Positions 1 through 7,463 are shown, counted from the first letter of the stretch. The stretch: DNA of 64,000 nucleotides from Winogradskyella eckloniae (GCF_013249045.1 NZ_JABRWP010000002.1:1-64000), one strand, 5' to 3'. The notes: a model not told the origin generated them from the letters alone. Numbers and translations: made by a program.

Positions 1-2
1 GT

Positions 3-89
3 AATAAGCTATTAAAACAAGCCTTTGCTATTGCTAAATCTGGATTAATATATGATGATACTTATAGAAGTACTTTAGTGAAAAATTAA
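3..89 (+). CDS. C-terminal end of an IS110-like transposase (truncated by window edge)
   Basis: Only the last 28 codons are in the window, read in the frame starting at base 3 and ending in TAA at 87-89. The visible tail (NKLLKQAFAIAKSG then LIYDDTYRS) resembles, from memory, the C-terminus of IS110/IS1111-family transposases (Transposase_20 region) common in Bacteroidota. This is judged by eye on a short stretch, so the family call is tentative. It lies on the opposite strand to the cassettes, and its stop is 34 bp before the point (123) where the palindrome of the last cassette should begin but does not. That would fit an IS inserted into an attC-like site, a known habit of the IS1111-attC group. 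Confidence 0.45.
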   Translation, partial: NKLLKQAFAIAKSGLIYDDTYRSTLVKN

Positions 90-137
90 TGAGTTTTTAC
101 TTGTTTTTTACCACAGTACTTTGTTGTGGGTAGTACT

Positions 138-1247
138 TTATGCTTTTGGTTCGTCTTTTTCTTTAATTTCATACTTTTCAATTAGTTTAACTCTATCCTC
201 TTTCGGCAATTCTTTTAATGCTCTTCGATTACTTATTGAGCTTAATCTAATTTCTTCAGCATCATCTTCAAGTTCCTCGTATTCTTCAGGACCAGCAAGT
301 AATTTTATATCATTTCCTTTCACTATGTGCTCTGATAGAATATCTGCAACATCTTTTACTTTTACTTTGATAGCTGTTCCGTCAATTGCATTGTCTTCTT
401 TTTTTGCTAATTTATGTTGCTCTAAAACTTTGGCTTCAATTGCTTTATGAATATTTTCAAGCATTGCGTCTTCTCTTTTCTTTTCTTGAGCAATTAGTAC
501 TTTATTCCCAAAATAAGTTGCTATTATATCTTTCGCTTTTGATTTGTATAGTAGATATCCACCAAAGACCTTAAAACCTAATTTTATTAATTCTACTAAA
601 TCTACAGCAATATCAAAATCTATATTTACTAAAACATCAATTGAGCCATTTTGAACTTCAACAATCTCTATGTCTTTTGGTGGTTCACTTGACAAAAGTT
701 GATGATAAATCAGTAGAGTCCTGTTCCATTTATTTAAGACTCTTGAAAATTCTTTTAGACTGGTTGTCGTTTTTAAGTCTTTAAAAATTAATGAAATGAC
801 TGCGTTTTCTTCTGAATTAATCTCCTGTTGTTCAAAGTCTGCATAATTTTGAAAAATAGTCTTAAGTCGATTGAGTTCCGTATGATTTGCCTCAATTTGA
901 GTTTGAAGAGTATTTAGTAAACTATTTAATTTGCTAAAATATTGAGCAGTTGCTAATTCGCTGTCATTCAGGATTTCATTTAATTTTTCTAAATGGTCTG
1001 TTTCCGTAAATGGTCTTCTTGAATCAGTTGGAAGTACAGATTCCAAAGCTTCTGGTAAATCCGATTCATAAATCATAATTAGATACGATTCAATTTTTTT
1101 TGCAATATCTTGAAAAAGTTGAAGATTCTGCCTGTTTTGTTGTGGTGCAATACTTTCCTTAAATCCTGTAACGTCTCTTTTAAATCCGCTGTCAATTATA
1201 AGTTTTTCAAAAAGTTTAATTTTTTCTAATAAGGATTGTATGTTCAT
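138..1247 (-). CDS. Cassette 1: hypothetical protein, 369 aa
   Basis: No family recognised. The protein is soluble-looking and charged, with helical, coiled-coil-prone stretches in roughly residues 1-190. A more hydrophobic patch follows near residues 205-240 (VDLVELIKLGFKVFGGYLL), which could be an amphipathic or single membrane-associated helix. The C-terminus is very acidic and basic in turn (EEYEELEDDAEE, then KEKDEPKA). The ATG at 1245-1247 lies about 19 bp inside the cassette edge. The stop at 138-140 lies 6 bp before the complementary core decamer 123-132. It is the distal cassette of the array, the one whose palindrome is missing because unrelated sequence begins at about 122. Confidence 0.75.
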   Translation of the reverse strand: MNIQSLLEKIKLFEKLIIDSGFKRDVTGFKESIAPQQNRQNLQLFQDIAKKIESYLIMIYESDLPEALESVLPTDSRRPFTETDHLEKLNEILNDSELATAQYFSKLNSLLNTLQTQIEANHTELNRLKTIFQNYADFEQQEINSEENAVISLIFKDLKTTTSLKEFSRVLNKWNRTLLIYHQLLSSEPPKDIEIVEVQNGSIDVLVNIDFDIAVDLVELIKLGFKVFGGYLLYKSKAKDIIATYFGNKVLIAQEKKREDAMLENIHKAIEAKVLEQHKLAKKEDNAIDGTAIKVKVKDVADILSEHIVKGNDIKLLAGPEEYEELEDDAEEIRLSSISNRRALKELPKEDRVKLIEKYEIKEKDEPKA

Positions 1248-1273
1248 AAATGTTCGTTTTTCGTATTACCCAC

Positions 1274-1403
1274 AACGTGTGCGTGTATGGTTAGTGGTGT
1301 GTTTAAGCACGTAATTTAGCAAATAAAAACCGAATAGAAAATCCGCGAGGATTTTCGTAAGTAGGCGAGAACCAGCCATTAATTATACACGGTGTTATGT
1401 AGC
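1274..1403 (-). repeat. attC-like site 1 (end of cassette 2)
   Basis: Imperfect palindrome of 130 bp. The outer triplets AAC (1274-1276) and GTT (1394-1396) frame a main stem, GTGTATGGTTAGTGG paired with CCATTAATTATACAC; mismatches to perfect pairing on the plus strand are G.T wobbles. An inner hairpin GAAAATCC/GGATTTTC is perfect. The terminal decamer GTTATGTAGC (1394-1403) is the exact complement of 2424-2433 at the start of the same cassette. Compared with the other sites the stem end changes from TTGC/GCAA to GTGG/CCAT on both arms together. Confidence 0.85.
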
Positions 1404-1407
1404 GTTT

Positions 1408-2403
1408 TTATTTTTTTTCGTTTATCCATTCAATTGCTTTTTGAATTACTAAATCGCTTTGTTTTCCAATTGAATTGTAATCAAACTCTACGATTTCGTC
1501 AGGTTCAATTTCAGCTCCAAATATTATTCCTTTTCTATCTGCATAAATTGAAGTAGTTAATAAAATCATAGAACCATCGCTTAAATCAAAATTTTGATTT
1601 CCAGTGGATACTCCATAAGTTTTTGTTCCAAAACTTTTAGTCTTTTCTTTATTATGAAAAGCTGTTACAACTACTTCTCCAGAACTTCCTGTTTTTGAAC
1701 CAGTCAAAACTGCAATTGGTTTAGTATTGTCATAAAGTTCATATGGTTGATGGCTAACTTTTGTAATCGTAAACTCATTAATTCCAGATTCTCCATTCTT
1801 ATAGAACCAAGAGGATTTGTTTCCTTTTCTGTCAACGAAATAACCACAGATTCCATTTCCTAAAATCGGTCCAATTCCAGTCAACATTGGCCAACAATTT
1901 CCGCCTGTATTCTCTCTCAAGTCTAAAATCCAACCTTTAATATTTTTATTATCAATAGATTTAATTTTATTCTGTAAGCTGTCAGCATATTTTTGAATCG
2001 AAATAGAATCTCCGCTACTAAATCCATCCATTTTTATATACCCATAATTATCTTTTAATAATTTTCCTGAAAAAGTAATTAGCTTAATTTCTTCAGTAGA
2101 TTTACTTGTCGATTTCCAATTTTTCACTTGTTCTTTTGACATAAAGAAACTATGATTATCTCCTAACTCTCTTAAAATTGATTGAACTATTGGATAACAT
2201 TCTTCAATTGTATTTGTATTGGATAATTTAGAAAGAGCATTGTGTTTTATGGTTTTGAAATCAACGGAATCTCTGTTAATTGAGTTTTTTTCAACTATTT
2301 CTAAAACTTCATTTAAGTATTTTTTTGGGGTCAATACTTTTTCTTTCGAACTCGAACAGTTTGAAGTTATTGCAAGTAAGAAAATTATTAATAAATGTCT
2401 CAT
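1408..2403 (-). CDS. Cassette 2: lipoprotein S41-family (C-terminal processing type) peptidase
   Basis: A 331-residue protein starting at the ATG at 2401-2403; an in-frame TTG 18 bp upstream adds residues before the signal peptide and is less likely. It begins MRHLLIIFLLAITSNC, a lipoprotein signal peptide with Cys after the hydrophobic stretch, so it is probably anchored in an envelope membrane. The core matches the S41 peptidase fold: GWILDLRENTGGN, then LTGSKTGSSGEVV, where the Ser before GE is the expected nucleophile, then FGTKTYGVSTGN. No PDZ domain is obvious, as in several short Bacteroidota S41 proteins. It is a single-gene cassette with its stop 5 bp from the core decamer. The S41 call is firm; the substrate is unknown. 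Confidence 0.85.
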   Translation of the reverse strand: MRHLLIIFLLAITSNCSSSKEKVLTPKKYLNEVLEIVEKNSINRDSVDFKTIKHNALSKLSNTNTIEECYPIVQSILRELGDNHSFFMSKEQVKNWKSTSKSTEEIKLITFSGKLLKDNYGYIKMDGFSSGDSISIQKYADSLQNKIKSIDNKNIKGWILDLRENTGGNCWPMLTGIGPILGNGICGYFVDRKGNKSSWFYKNGESGINEFTITKVSHQPYELYDNTKPIAVLTGSKTGSSGEVVVTAFHNKEKTKSFGTKTYGVSTGNQNFDLSDGSMILLTTSIYADRKGIIFGAEIEPDEIVEFDYNSIGKQSDLVIQKAIEWINEKK

Positions 2404-2430
2404 AGTTGGCTGGTTCGTCAAATGCTACAT

Positions 2431-2564
2431 AACGTGTTTGTGTATGGTTAGTTGCGTGGTTTAGCAACTAAGTTAACAAACTTTTACGGACCAGAGAAAA
2501 TTCCGCAGGAATTTTCGCAAGTAAGCACGTAAAAAGCAATTAATTATACACGGTGTTGTGGTGT
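2431..2564 (-). repeat. attC-like site 2 (end of cassette 3)
   Basis: Same architecture as the other sites: AAC at 2431-2433, stem GTGTATGGTTAGTTGC pairing with GCAATTAATTATACAC, inner hairpin AAAATTCCGCAGGAATTTT, GTT at 2555-2557. The core decamer GTTGTGGTGT (2555-2564) matches the complement of 3231-3240 at 9 of 10 positions, the remaining pair being a T/C difference. Confidence 0.83.
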
Positions 2565-2569
2565 CGTAC

Positions 2570-3220
2570 TTATTTTTTATCCTCTATTAATTCAATTTCG
2601 TCTATTTCTTTCGGTGGTGGCGGTGGTGGTGGAATATCAAATTTTTCATTCAGCCATATTTTCAACACAACGCTGTCCGTTAATTTTTCATATTCATTAA
2701 GTACTCTTTCCAATGTTTTTGGAAGTCGTTCCATATTATTGTTGTCGTAAGAAATGAAAATCATTAGCTTTTCAGGACTAACGCTCCAAGATGGAATTTT
2801 ACCATTGTTTTCAAAGTCTTTTTTCAGAACACTTGTTAAACTATCTAATGGATAAAAAAATCTGTCTGATTTACTAATCGTATCATTATGTATTTGAATT
2901 GTATTTTTTTGCTTAATTAAAATACAACCTATTCCTTCCCAACAAGGATTCCTCAAATAAACCCTTTTTATAATGCTATCGTTGTCAAAAGTTATTTTTG
3001 GAAGACTATCATTGCAAACAATTTGTTCAGTCCGTTCGAGTAATTCGTTCCAGTTATTAAATTCGTTTAATTTTAATTCAACCGCAATGCTGTCACTTTC
3101 ATTCTCGTAAAGACCGAAATCTTTTTCGATTTTTTTTATAGGTTTTTGTTCCGCATTTTGACAGCCAAAAATGCACAAAATCAATATAATTAAAGACGAT
3201 ATTTTAATGTTAGTTACCAT
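2570..3220 (-). CDS. Cassette 3: hypothetical lipoprotein with polyproline tract
   Basis: A 216-residue protein with a lipoprotein signal peptide (hydrophobic ISSLIILILCIFGC, Cys about residue 20), so probably membrane-anchored outside the cytoplasm. No domain is recognised. Visible features are two further cysteine pairs (around IVCND and NPCWEGIGC), a C-terminal run of seven prolines and an acidic end (EIDEIELIEDKK). The proline run encodes a GGT/GGC-rich stretch on the plus strand at about 2612-2632 that stands out in this AT-rich DNA. The ATG is at 3218-3220, 11 bp inside the cassette edge, and the stop is 5 bp from the attC core decamer. Confidence 0.75.
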   Translation of the reverse strand: MVTNIKISSLIILILCIFGCQNAEQKPIKKIEKDFGLYENESDSIAVELKLNEFNNWNELLERTEQIVCNDSLPKITFDNDSIIKRVYLRNPCWEGIGCILIKQKNTIQIHNDTISKSDRFFYPLDSLTSVLKKDFENNGKIPSWSVSPEKLMIFISYDNNNMERLPKTLERVLNEYEKLTDSVVLKIWLNEKFDIPPPPPPPKEIDEIELIEDKK

Positions 3221-3237
3221 TTTCTCGTATGCACCAC

Positions 3238-3369
3238 AACGTGTTTGTATATGGTTTGTTGCGTGGTTTAAGCAACTAAGTTAACAAATAAAAACTGAAT
3301 AGAAAATCCGCGAGGATTTTCGTAAGTAGGCTAGAACCAAGCAATAAATTATATACGGTGTTGTGGTTA
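3238..3369 (-). repeat. attC-like site 3 (end of cassette 4)
   Basis: AAC at 3238-3240, GTT at 3360-3362. The stem GTATATGGTTTGTTGC pairs with GCAATAAATTATATAC. Relative to site 2 the arms have changed together (GTGTAT to GTATAT with ATACAC to ATATAC, and TTAG to TTTG with TTAA to AAAT), so pairing is kept. The inner hairpin GAAAATCCGCGAGGATTTTC is present. The decamer GTTGTGGTTA is the exact complement of 4158-4167. Confidence 0.85.
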
Positions 3370-3807
3370 GTTTTTTTCAGTTATTGGAATTCCATAAGGA
3401 CCATTTTCAGATGTTGATTTTGAGTAAGATTTTCGGTTTTTTAAATCCATAATCAGAAAATCAATTCCGTTTAGTTTTATACTTATTTCGTTTCCGTTCC
3501 AATCAATTTCTATGTCCTTATTTTCAATTTCTCGTTGGATAGAGAATTCATTCGAATACCTTTTCATTAATGGCGCAGAAATAGCGTTATTGATATAGTT
3601 TTTTATTTCTTTACTTGACTCAACAAGAGTTCCACGAGAGCATATAAATCCGTCAAATTCAATTCCGATACTTTCCTCCGAATGTTTCAAGACATAAGCC
3701 CAAATAGAATGGTCATCTCCTTCGACAATGACCTCTCGATTTTGTTCTTCATTTATTTTTGATAAATAGATTTCGTTCATTTTAGACTTCTTCATTTGTT
3801 TTACCAT
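3367..3807 (-). CDS. Cassette 4, second gene: hypothetical protein
   Basis: No family recognised; a soluble protein of about 146 residues. I place the start at the ATG at 3805-3807, because it overlaps the stop of the upstream gene as ATGGTAA, a typical translational-coupling arrangement. Later in-frame ATGs at 3795 and 3780 are alternatives. The stop codon TAA (3367-3369) lies inside the ten-base attC core, so the cassette boundary supplies the end of the gene. With the preceding membrane protein this makes a two-gene cassette, unusual in an array of single-gene cassettes. A membrane/soluble pair could be an interacting pair; that is inference only. Confidence 0.65.
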   Translation of the reverse strand: MVKQMKKSKMNEIYLSKINEEQNREVIVEGDDHSIWAYVLKHSEESIGIEFDGFICSRGTLVESSKEIKNYINNAISAPLMKRYSNEFSIQREIENKDIEIDWNGNEISIKLNGIDFLIMDLKNRKSYSKSTSENGPYGIPITEKN

Positions 3808-4148
3808 AAATGTGGTTTTGCAAAATAAATCCAACTACACCATAAAGTCCATAAGCAACTGAATAAAATTCCGAATATGAAAAATAATATTCGGAACCTT
3901 TTAATTCCGACTCTGTTTTTCAGGTAATACCAGTCAAATAATTCCAATAAAATTCCTAGTGAATAAAAAATATTTGCTCCAATTCCCCAAATCAAAATTC
4001 CGATTGTGTCGTCTACTGTCCAAGAGTATTCTCCTCTTGAAAGTCCATCGTAAATTCCAAAAATTCCGAAAAGTCCAACAGCAACATTATAAATCCATCT
4101 TTTGGATTCCCACCATTTTATGTTCGATTTTAATTGTTCTATCGTCAT
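3801..4148 (-). CDS. Cassette 4, first gene: small membrane protein
   Basis: A 115-residue protein with three predicted membrane segments by hydrophobicity: roughly residues 20-35 (IYNVAVGLFGIFGIY), 48-70 (IGILIWGIGANIFYSLGILLEL) and 86-108 (ILFFIFGILFSCLWTLWCSWIYF). It is rich in Trp. No family recognised. The ATG is at 4146-4148, 9 bp from the cassette edge, so the leader is very short. The gene ends overlapping the next ORF of the same cassette. Confidence 0.68.
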   Translation of the reverse strand: MTIEQLKSNIKWWESKRWIYNVAVGLFGIFGIYDGLSRGEYSWTVDDTIGILIWGIGANIFYSLGILLELFDWYYLKNRVGIKRFRILFFIFGILFSCLWTLWCSWIYFAKPHLW

Positions 4149-4164
4149 TTTTTAAATTAACCAC

Positions 4165-4296
4165 AACGGTTCGTGTATAATACGTTGCGTGGTTAAGCAA
4201 CTAATTTAGCAAACTTTTGCGAACCAGAGAAAATTCCAGCGGAATTTTCGTGAGTAGTCAATACCAAGCAATGGATTATATACCTTGTTAGCAGCA
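4165..4296 (-). repeat. attC-like site 4 (end of ORF-less cassette 5)
   Basis: AAC 4165-4167, GTT 4287-4289. The outer stem is a distinct variant: GTGTATAATACGTTGC against GCAATGGATTATATAC. Inner hairpin AAAATTCCAGCGGAATTTT. The decamer GTTAGCAGCA equals the complement of 4517-4526. It is nearly identical to site 8 (two substitutions in 132 bp by hand comparison). Confidence 0.85.
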
Positions 4297-4516
4297 GTTT
4301 TTTTTAGAATAAAGAGTTAGATTGGTCACAGAGATTAAAAGTCCTGCGTAGTGAGGCAAATAGGCTTTAATAAACTCACAACTCACGAATTACTCGGACG
4401 AGGAACCTGTCCTGCGTGAGAATTGGGAATTTTTGGTTTCCAATTATGGTTTATCTGACTTAAAAATCTAAAAAAAAATCGCGAAAAAAGGAAGCTGGTA
4501 AATTTTGAGTGGCTAT
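4297..4516 (-). other. ORF-less cassette body (cassette 5), near-copy of cassette 9
   Basis: No credible ORF on either strand. It contains a hairpin-forming segment around 4398-4416 (GGACGAGG, AA, CCTGTCC) and an AATTGG/CCAATT inverted repeat near 4420-4445. The segment recurs at 7047-7264 with about 14 substitutions and two single-base indels by hand alignment; the GGACGAGGAACCTGTCCTGC block is unchanged. It could be a structured RNA, a promoter-bearing cassette or decayed DNA. I see no clear -7/-33 promoter in it. Confidence 0.7.
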
Positions 4517-4523
4517 TGCTGCT

Positions 4524-4657
4524 AACGTGTTTGTGTATGGTTAGTTGCGTTGTTAAGCAACTAAGTTAGCAAACTTTTAAGAACCCGTGAAAATTCCGCA
4601 GGAATTTTCGCAAGTAGGCACTAAAAAAGCAATTAATTATACACAGTGTTGTAGCAC
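4524..4657 (-). repeat. attC-like site 5 (end of cassette 6)
   Basis: AAC 4524-4526, GTT 4648-4650, stem GTGTATGGTTAGTTGC with GCAATTAATTATACAC, inner hairpin GAAAATTCCGCAGGAATTTTC. The decamer GTTGTAGCAC is the exact complement of 5179-5188. Position 11 is again G here and T opposite, extending the pairing by one wobble. Confidence 0.85.
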
Positions 4658-4661
4658 GTTT

Positions 4662-5171
4662 TTATTTTTTGTTATTCCACTCGTCATTTTCTTTCCAAAT
4701 ACTTTCTTCGTCTATTATATCAAAACGATATTTATTCAGATTGTCAATCAGATGAGTAAAATCAGATGATTCATCAATTTTATACTTGAAAAAATCCGCA
4801 TCAACAAACTGTGTTAAAATATCATCATCTTTATCGATACAATCTTTAATCTTCGTTTTTAATTCGGTCAGTTTATAAGTTCCTATTTGTTTCCAATTCA
4901 GAGTTACATCAAATGATGGATTGTAAATTGTTTTCGCTAAGAATCTATTCCACTTGGTGTTTTTAAATTTGTCAGTTTTCTGTTCCAAATTCAAGATATT
5001 CATTTCGCTTGAGTACATTTCAGCGTCATCTTTACCTAGAATCAAACTATTCGCACTTGTTCTGTTAAAGAATTTAATCGTTTCTCCATTAATAATTTCA
5101 ATTCCTTTGTTTTTGTAAATACAAATTAAGGGAAGTTCAGGCTGTTCAGATGTTTGATTTGTGTTTGTCAT
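4662..5171 (-). CDS. Cassette 6: hypothetical protein, 169 aa
   Basis: No family recognised. Soluble, acidic in the C-terminal third, no signal peptide or membrane segment. Visible elements are a Gln/Glu/Pro-rich start (TNTNQTSEQPELP), a central W-containing region (TKWNRFLAKTIYNPSFDVTLNWKQ) and a C-terminus with DEESIWKENDEW. The ATG at 5169-5171 is 8 bp from the core decamer, so any ribosome binding site would have to lie within or next to the attC core. The stop is 5 bp from the palindrome at the other end; the gene fills the cassette. Confidence 0.72.
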   Translation of the reverse strand: MTNTNQTSEQPELPLICIYKNKGIEIINGETIKFFNRTSANSLILGKDDAEMYSSEMNILNLEQKTDKFKNTKWNRFLAKTIYNPSFDVTLNWKQIGTYKLTELKTKIKDCIDKDDDILTQFVDADFFKYKIDESSDFTHLIDNLNKYRFDIIDEESIWKENDEWNNKK

Positions 5172-5185
5172 GCGAAATGTGCTAC

Positions 5186-5315
5186 AACGGTCTCGGCTAT
5201 GAGTAGTTGCGTGGGTTTGCGGTTAACTTTGCAAGTACACACCAAACTGAAAATCCGCGAGGATTTTCAGAAGTAGGTGAGAACCAGCAATTACTTATAG
5301 CCATTGTTGTGTATA
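5186..5315 (-). repeat. attC-like site 6 (end of cassette 7)
   Basis: A divergent member that proves the fold is maintained. The stem is GGCTATGAGTAGTTGC against GCAATTACTTATAGCC, whereas most sites have GTGTAT/ATACAC; both arms changed together. The only non-Watson-Crick pairs on the plus strand are two G.T. AAC 5186-5188, GTT 5306-5308, inner hairpin GAAAATCCGCGAGGATTTTC. The decamer GTTGTGTATA is the exact complement of 6080-6089. Confidence 0.85.
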
Positions 5316-5329
5316 GTGCTTTTATTGTT

Positions 5330-6079
5330 TTAATTCCATTTAATCGGTTCAGTTTCTTTCAGTTTTGAAGCATAAAAATCAAGAGCGTCATTCAAATCCG
5401 AAAAGTAATCTCCATCTTTGTTTTCATCTGTTGATACATAATAATTTCCAAGTTCCTTTGGTTGTTCTTTGCTATGAAATATTGGAACAATATAAGTGTC
5501 AAGTGGCCAACATTCAGTTATAAATTCCTTTCTCGGACTAAATCTTAACCAATAATGACTTGTGAAAGGAAACAGTTCCTTAAATTCAGTATGCTTTTTT
5601 GCTCCGAGTATCATTTTCAAATACCTGTTTTTCCATTCCGTATTCTCCCAAAATTTCGTGTCATTAAAGAACATATTCTTGACTTTGTTCCAAGCTTTTT
5701 CGATATCTGAATTTGAGTTTTCAAAGTCAAAATTTTCATAGATTTCGAGTTCATTAAATTCGGATTTTATTTCGGAAATTGATTTTTGTTCTCCAACCCA
5801 AAAGTCAATTACTTCTGATAGTCTTTTTAAATCATTAAAAATTCCACGTGCGAAGCATTGTTCATAGTCTTGCTTTTTAGTCCGCTCAAATAGTACAATA
5901 GAAAAGTCCTTGTCAGTTTGAGCAAATTCCGCTCGAAAACTTCTTCCATATTTGTTGTAAAATGCATAACGATTTGGTAGAATTCCATCAATTGTTTTTG
6001 CCAATTTCACTTTGGAATTAGTCTCGGTTAAAATTCTTTGTATTTCTTTTGAAAAATGCATTTTGTCGGTTTCGGGCAT
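5330..6079 (-). CDS. Cassette 7: hypothetical protein, possibly DUF6193-like
   Basis: About 249 residues. I take the ATG at 6077-6079, directly abutting the core decamer; an upstream TTG inside the core is unlikely, and an ATG six codons further in (before HFSKEI) is possible because the first leaves no room for a ribosome binding site. The C-terminal part (ELFPFTSHYWLRFSPR, later GNYYVSTDENKDG) reminds me of DUF6193-type proteins, where a 'P-x-T/S-S ... L-x-F-S' motif precedes a short strand. This is a weak resemblance from memory. Soluble, aromatic-rich, no signal peptide. Function unknown. Confidence 0.7.
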   Translation of the reverse strand: MPETDKMHFSKEIQRILTETNSKVKLAKTIDGILPNRYAFYNKYGRSFRAEFAQTDKDFSIVLFERTKKQDYEQCFARGIFNDLKRLSEVIDFWVGEQKSISEIKSEFNELEIYENFDFENSNSDIEKAWNKVKNMFFNDTKFWENTEWKNRYLKMILGAKKHTEFKELFPFTSHYWLRFSPRKEFITECWPLDTYIVPIFHSKEQPKELGNYYVSTDENKDGDYFSDLNDALDFYASKLKETEPIKWN

Positions 6080-6086
6080 TATACAC

Positions 6087-6217
6087 AACCGTCTAGTGTA
6101 TGAGTAGTAGCGGGTTTCTATTCACAAACCTTTCGGTTTTGTACTGACCTTTGTTTTATGTTTATACTTTCGTTTTATCGTTTAAACCGCTATTACTAAT
6201 ACACCGTGTTAGCAGCT
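6087..6217 (-). repeat. attC-like site 7 (end of cassette 8), divergent subtype
   Basis: The outer architecture is kept (AAC 6087-6089, GTT 6208-6210), but the interior differs: the stem is extended and different (GTGTATGAGTAGTAGCGGGTTT against AAACCGCTATTACTAATACAC). The GAAAATCC-type inner hairpin is absent and replaced by an AT-rich segment with a short AAACCTTTCGGTTT hairpin. It shows that the recombination system accepts a different core as long as the outer stem is kept. Confidence 0.8.
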
Positions 6218-6870
6218 TTTTGTTCCACATAACTTCCTTTTTTCGATTTTAGAAAATAATCTCCATTAACTACTTCTACTTCTCCTTTTTTAAATGATAT
6301 AAAAGACTCTTTAGGAAAGAATAAGTATGGTAAAGAGAGTGGTTGCTTTAATACAATTTCATATAAAGATTTTACAGAAAGGTTTTTAGGATTATTATTG
6401 TCTATTTCCTCTTTTAGGCTTCCAATAAACCAACCAGAATCATTAGGATTATTTTTTGAAGGTTCGTATCTACTCATTATGAAAGGCTGTTTATCAAATT
6501 CAATTCCAACAATCGCTGTATCTTGTAGCTTCGCATATTCAGATTCTAAATTGAAACTTTCAACTGTAAACTTTTGCTCCTTAAAAACAAGGAATGTATT
6601 GGTTAAGTTTTTAGTCCAATTAAAAGGAATTAACTTATAATCTGGACCTTTGATGTGTAGAATATTTTTTTCTATCTGAAACTTTAACATAGAAAATCCA
6701 AATTGTAATGTCTCTTCGTTTTCTATCGTTTTTCCTTCTTCAACATACTTTTCTAACCAATCAAGCAAGTAATTTGTTAAGAGCTCAGGAATTGATTCTT
6801 CAACTTGAATTTGGACTGAATCAAAATTAATTGATTTAATTTCTTTGTTTATAATTTTAATCTTATTCAT
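6196..6870 (-). CDS. Cassette 8: hypothetical protein, possibly DUF2185/Imm33-like
   Basis: 224 residues, soluble, acidic. The segment FIMSRYEPSKNNPNDSGWF resembles the 'R-x-x-P ... D-S-G-W' signature of DUF2185 (Imm33-type immunity proteins), followed by a conserved-looking tail with SLYEIVLKQPLSLPYL. The match is by eye and tentative. The reading frame runs through the attC core into the palindrome before stopping at 6196-6198, so the last residues (AANTVY) are encoded by recombination-site DNA. The ATG is at 6868-6870 with about 38 bp of leader in the cassette. Confidence 0.72.
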   Translation of the reverse strand: MNKIKIINKEIKSINFDSVQIQVEESIPELLTNYLLDWLEKYVEEGKTIENEETLQFGFSMLKFQIEKNILHIKGPDYKLIPFNWTKNLTNTFLVFKEQKFTVESFNLESEYAKLQDTAIVGIEFDKQPFIMSRYEPSKNNPNDSGWFIGSLKEEIDNNNPKNLSVKSLYEIVLKQPLSLPYLFFPKESFISFKKGEVEVVNGDYFLKSKKGSYVEQKAANTVY

Positions 6871-6914
6871 CTTAGTAGAAAATGATGGCTGTGATTTTCT
6901 TCATAATTGCTGCT

Positions 6915-7046
6915 AACGGTTCGTGTATAATACGTTGCGTGGTTAAGCAACTAAATTAGCAAACTTTTGCGAACCAGAGAAAATTCCAGCGGAATTTTCG
7001 TGAGTAGTTAATACCAAGCAATGGATTATATACCTTGTTAGCAGCA
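6915..7046 (-). repeat. attC-like site 8 (end of ORF-less cassette 9)
   Basis: AAC 6915-6917, GTT 7037-7039; same stem variant as site 4 and only two substitutions from it. The decamer GTTAGCAGCA is the exact complement of 7265-7274. Confidence 0.85.
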
Positions 7047-7264
7047 GTTTTTTTAGAATAAAGGGTTAGATTGGTCGCAGAGATTAAAAGTCCTGCGTAA
7101 TGAGGCTCATAGGCTTTAATGAACTCGCAACGCACGAATTGATCGGACGAGGAACCTGTCCTGCGTGAGAATTAGGAATTTTTGGTTTCCAATTATGGTT
7201 TATCTGACTTAAAAATCTAAAAAAAATCGCGAAAAAAGGAAGCTAGCAAATTTTGAGTGCCTAT
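7047..7264 (-). other. ORF-less cassette body (cassette 9), near-copy of cassette 5
   Basis: Homologous to 4297-4516 over its whole length (about 93% identity by hand). No ORF longer than a few codons on the sense strand. The hairpin block around 7145-7162 is identical to the copy in cassette 5. The divergence is larger in the body than in the attached attC (two differences), so selection or gene conversion may act on the recombination site. Confidence 0.7.
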
Positions 7265-7271
7265 TGCTGCT

Positions 7272-7403
7272 AACGCTCAGTGTATAATTGGTTGCGTGAT
7301 TCGAGCAACTAATTTAGCAAATAAAACACGAACGGCAGAAAATCCACAGGATTTTCGCAAGTGAGCCAAAACTAGCAATTAATTATACATAATGTTAGCG
7401 CAC
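7272..7403 (-). repeat. attC-like site 9 (end of cassette 10)
   Basis: AAC 7272-7274, GTT 7394-7396. Stem GTGTATAATTGGTTGC with GCAATTAATTATACAT; all deviations from Watson-Crick on the plus strand are G.T. Inner hairpin GAAAATCCACAGGATTTTC. The decamer GTTAGCGCAC is the exact complement of 7628-7637. Confidence 0.85.
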
Positions 7404-7463
7404 GTTATTAAATTTTTCGGAAAGTTATGGTTTTTTAAAGAAAAAGTTATTCCATCTCGAGAT

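Noticed and set aside
121..450. Plus-strand ORF of 109 codons over the first cassette gene
   Set aside because: Antisense to a 369-codon ORF that fits the cassette boundaries; composition is Ser/Leu-rich as expected for an antisense shadow.
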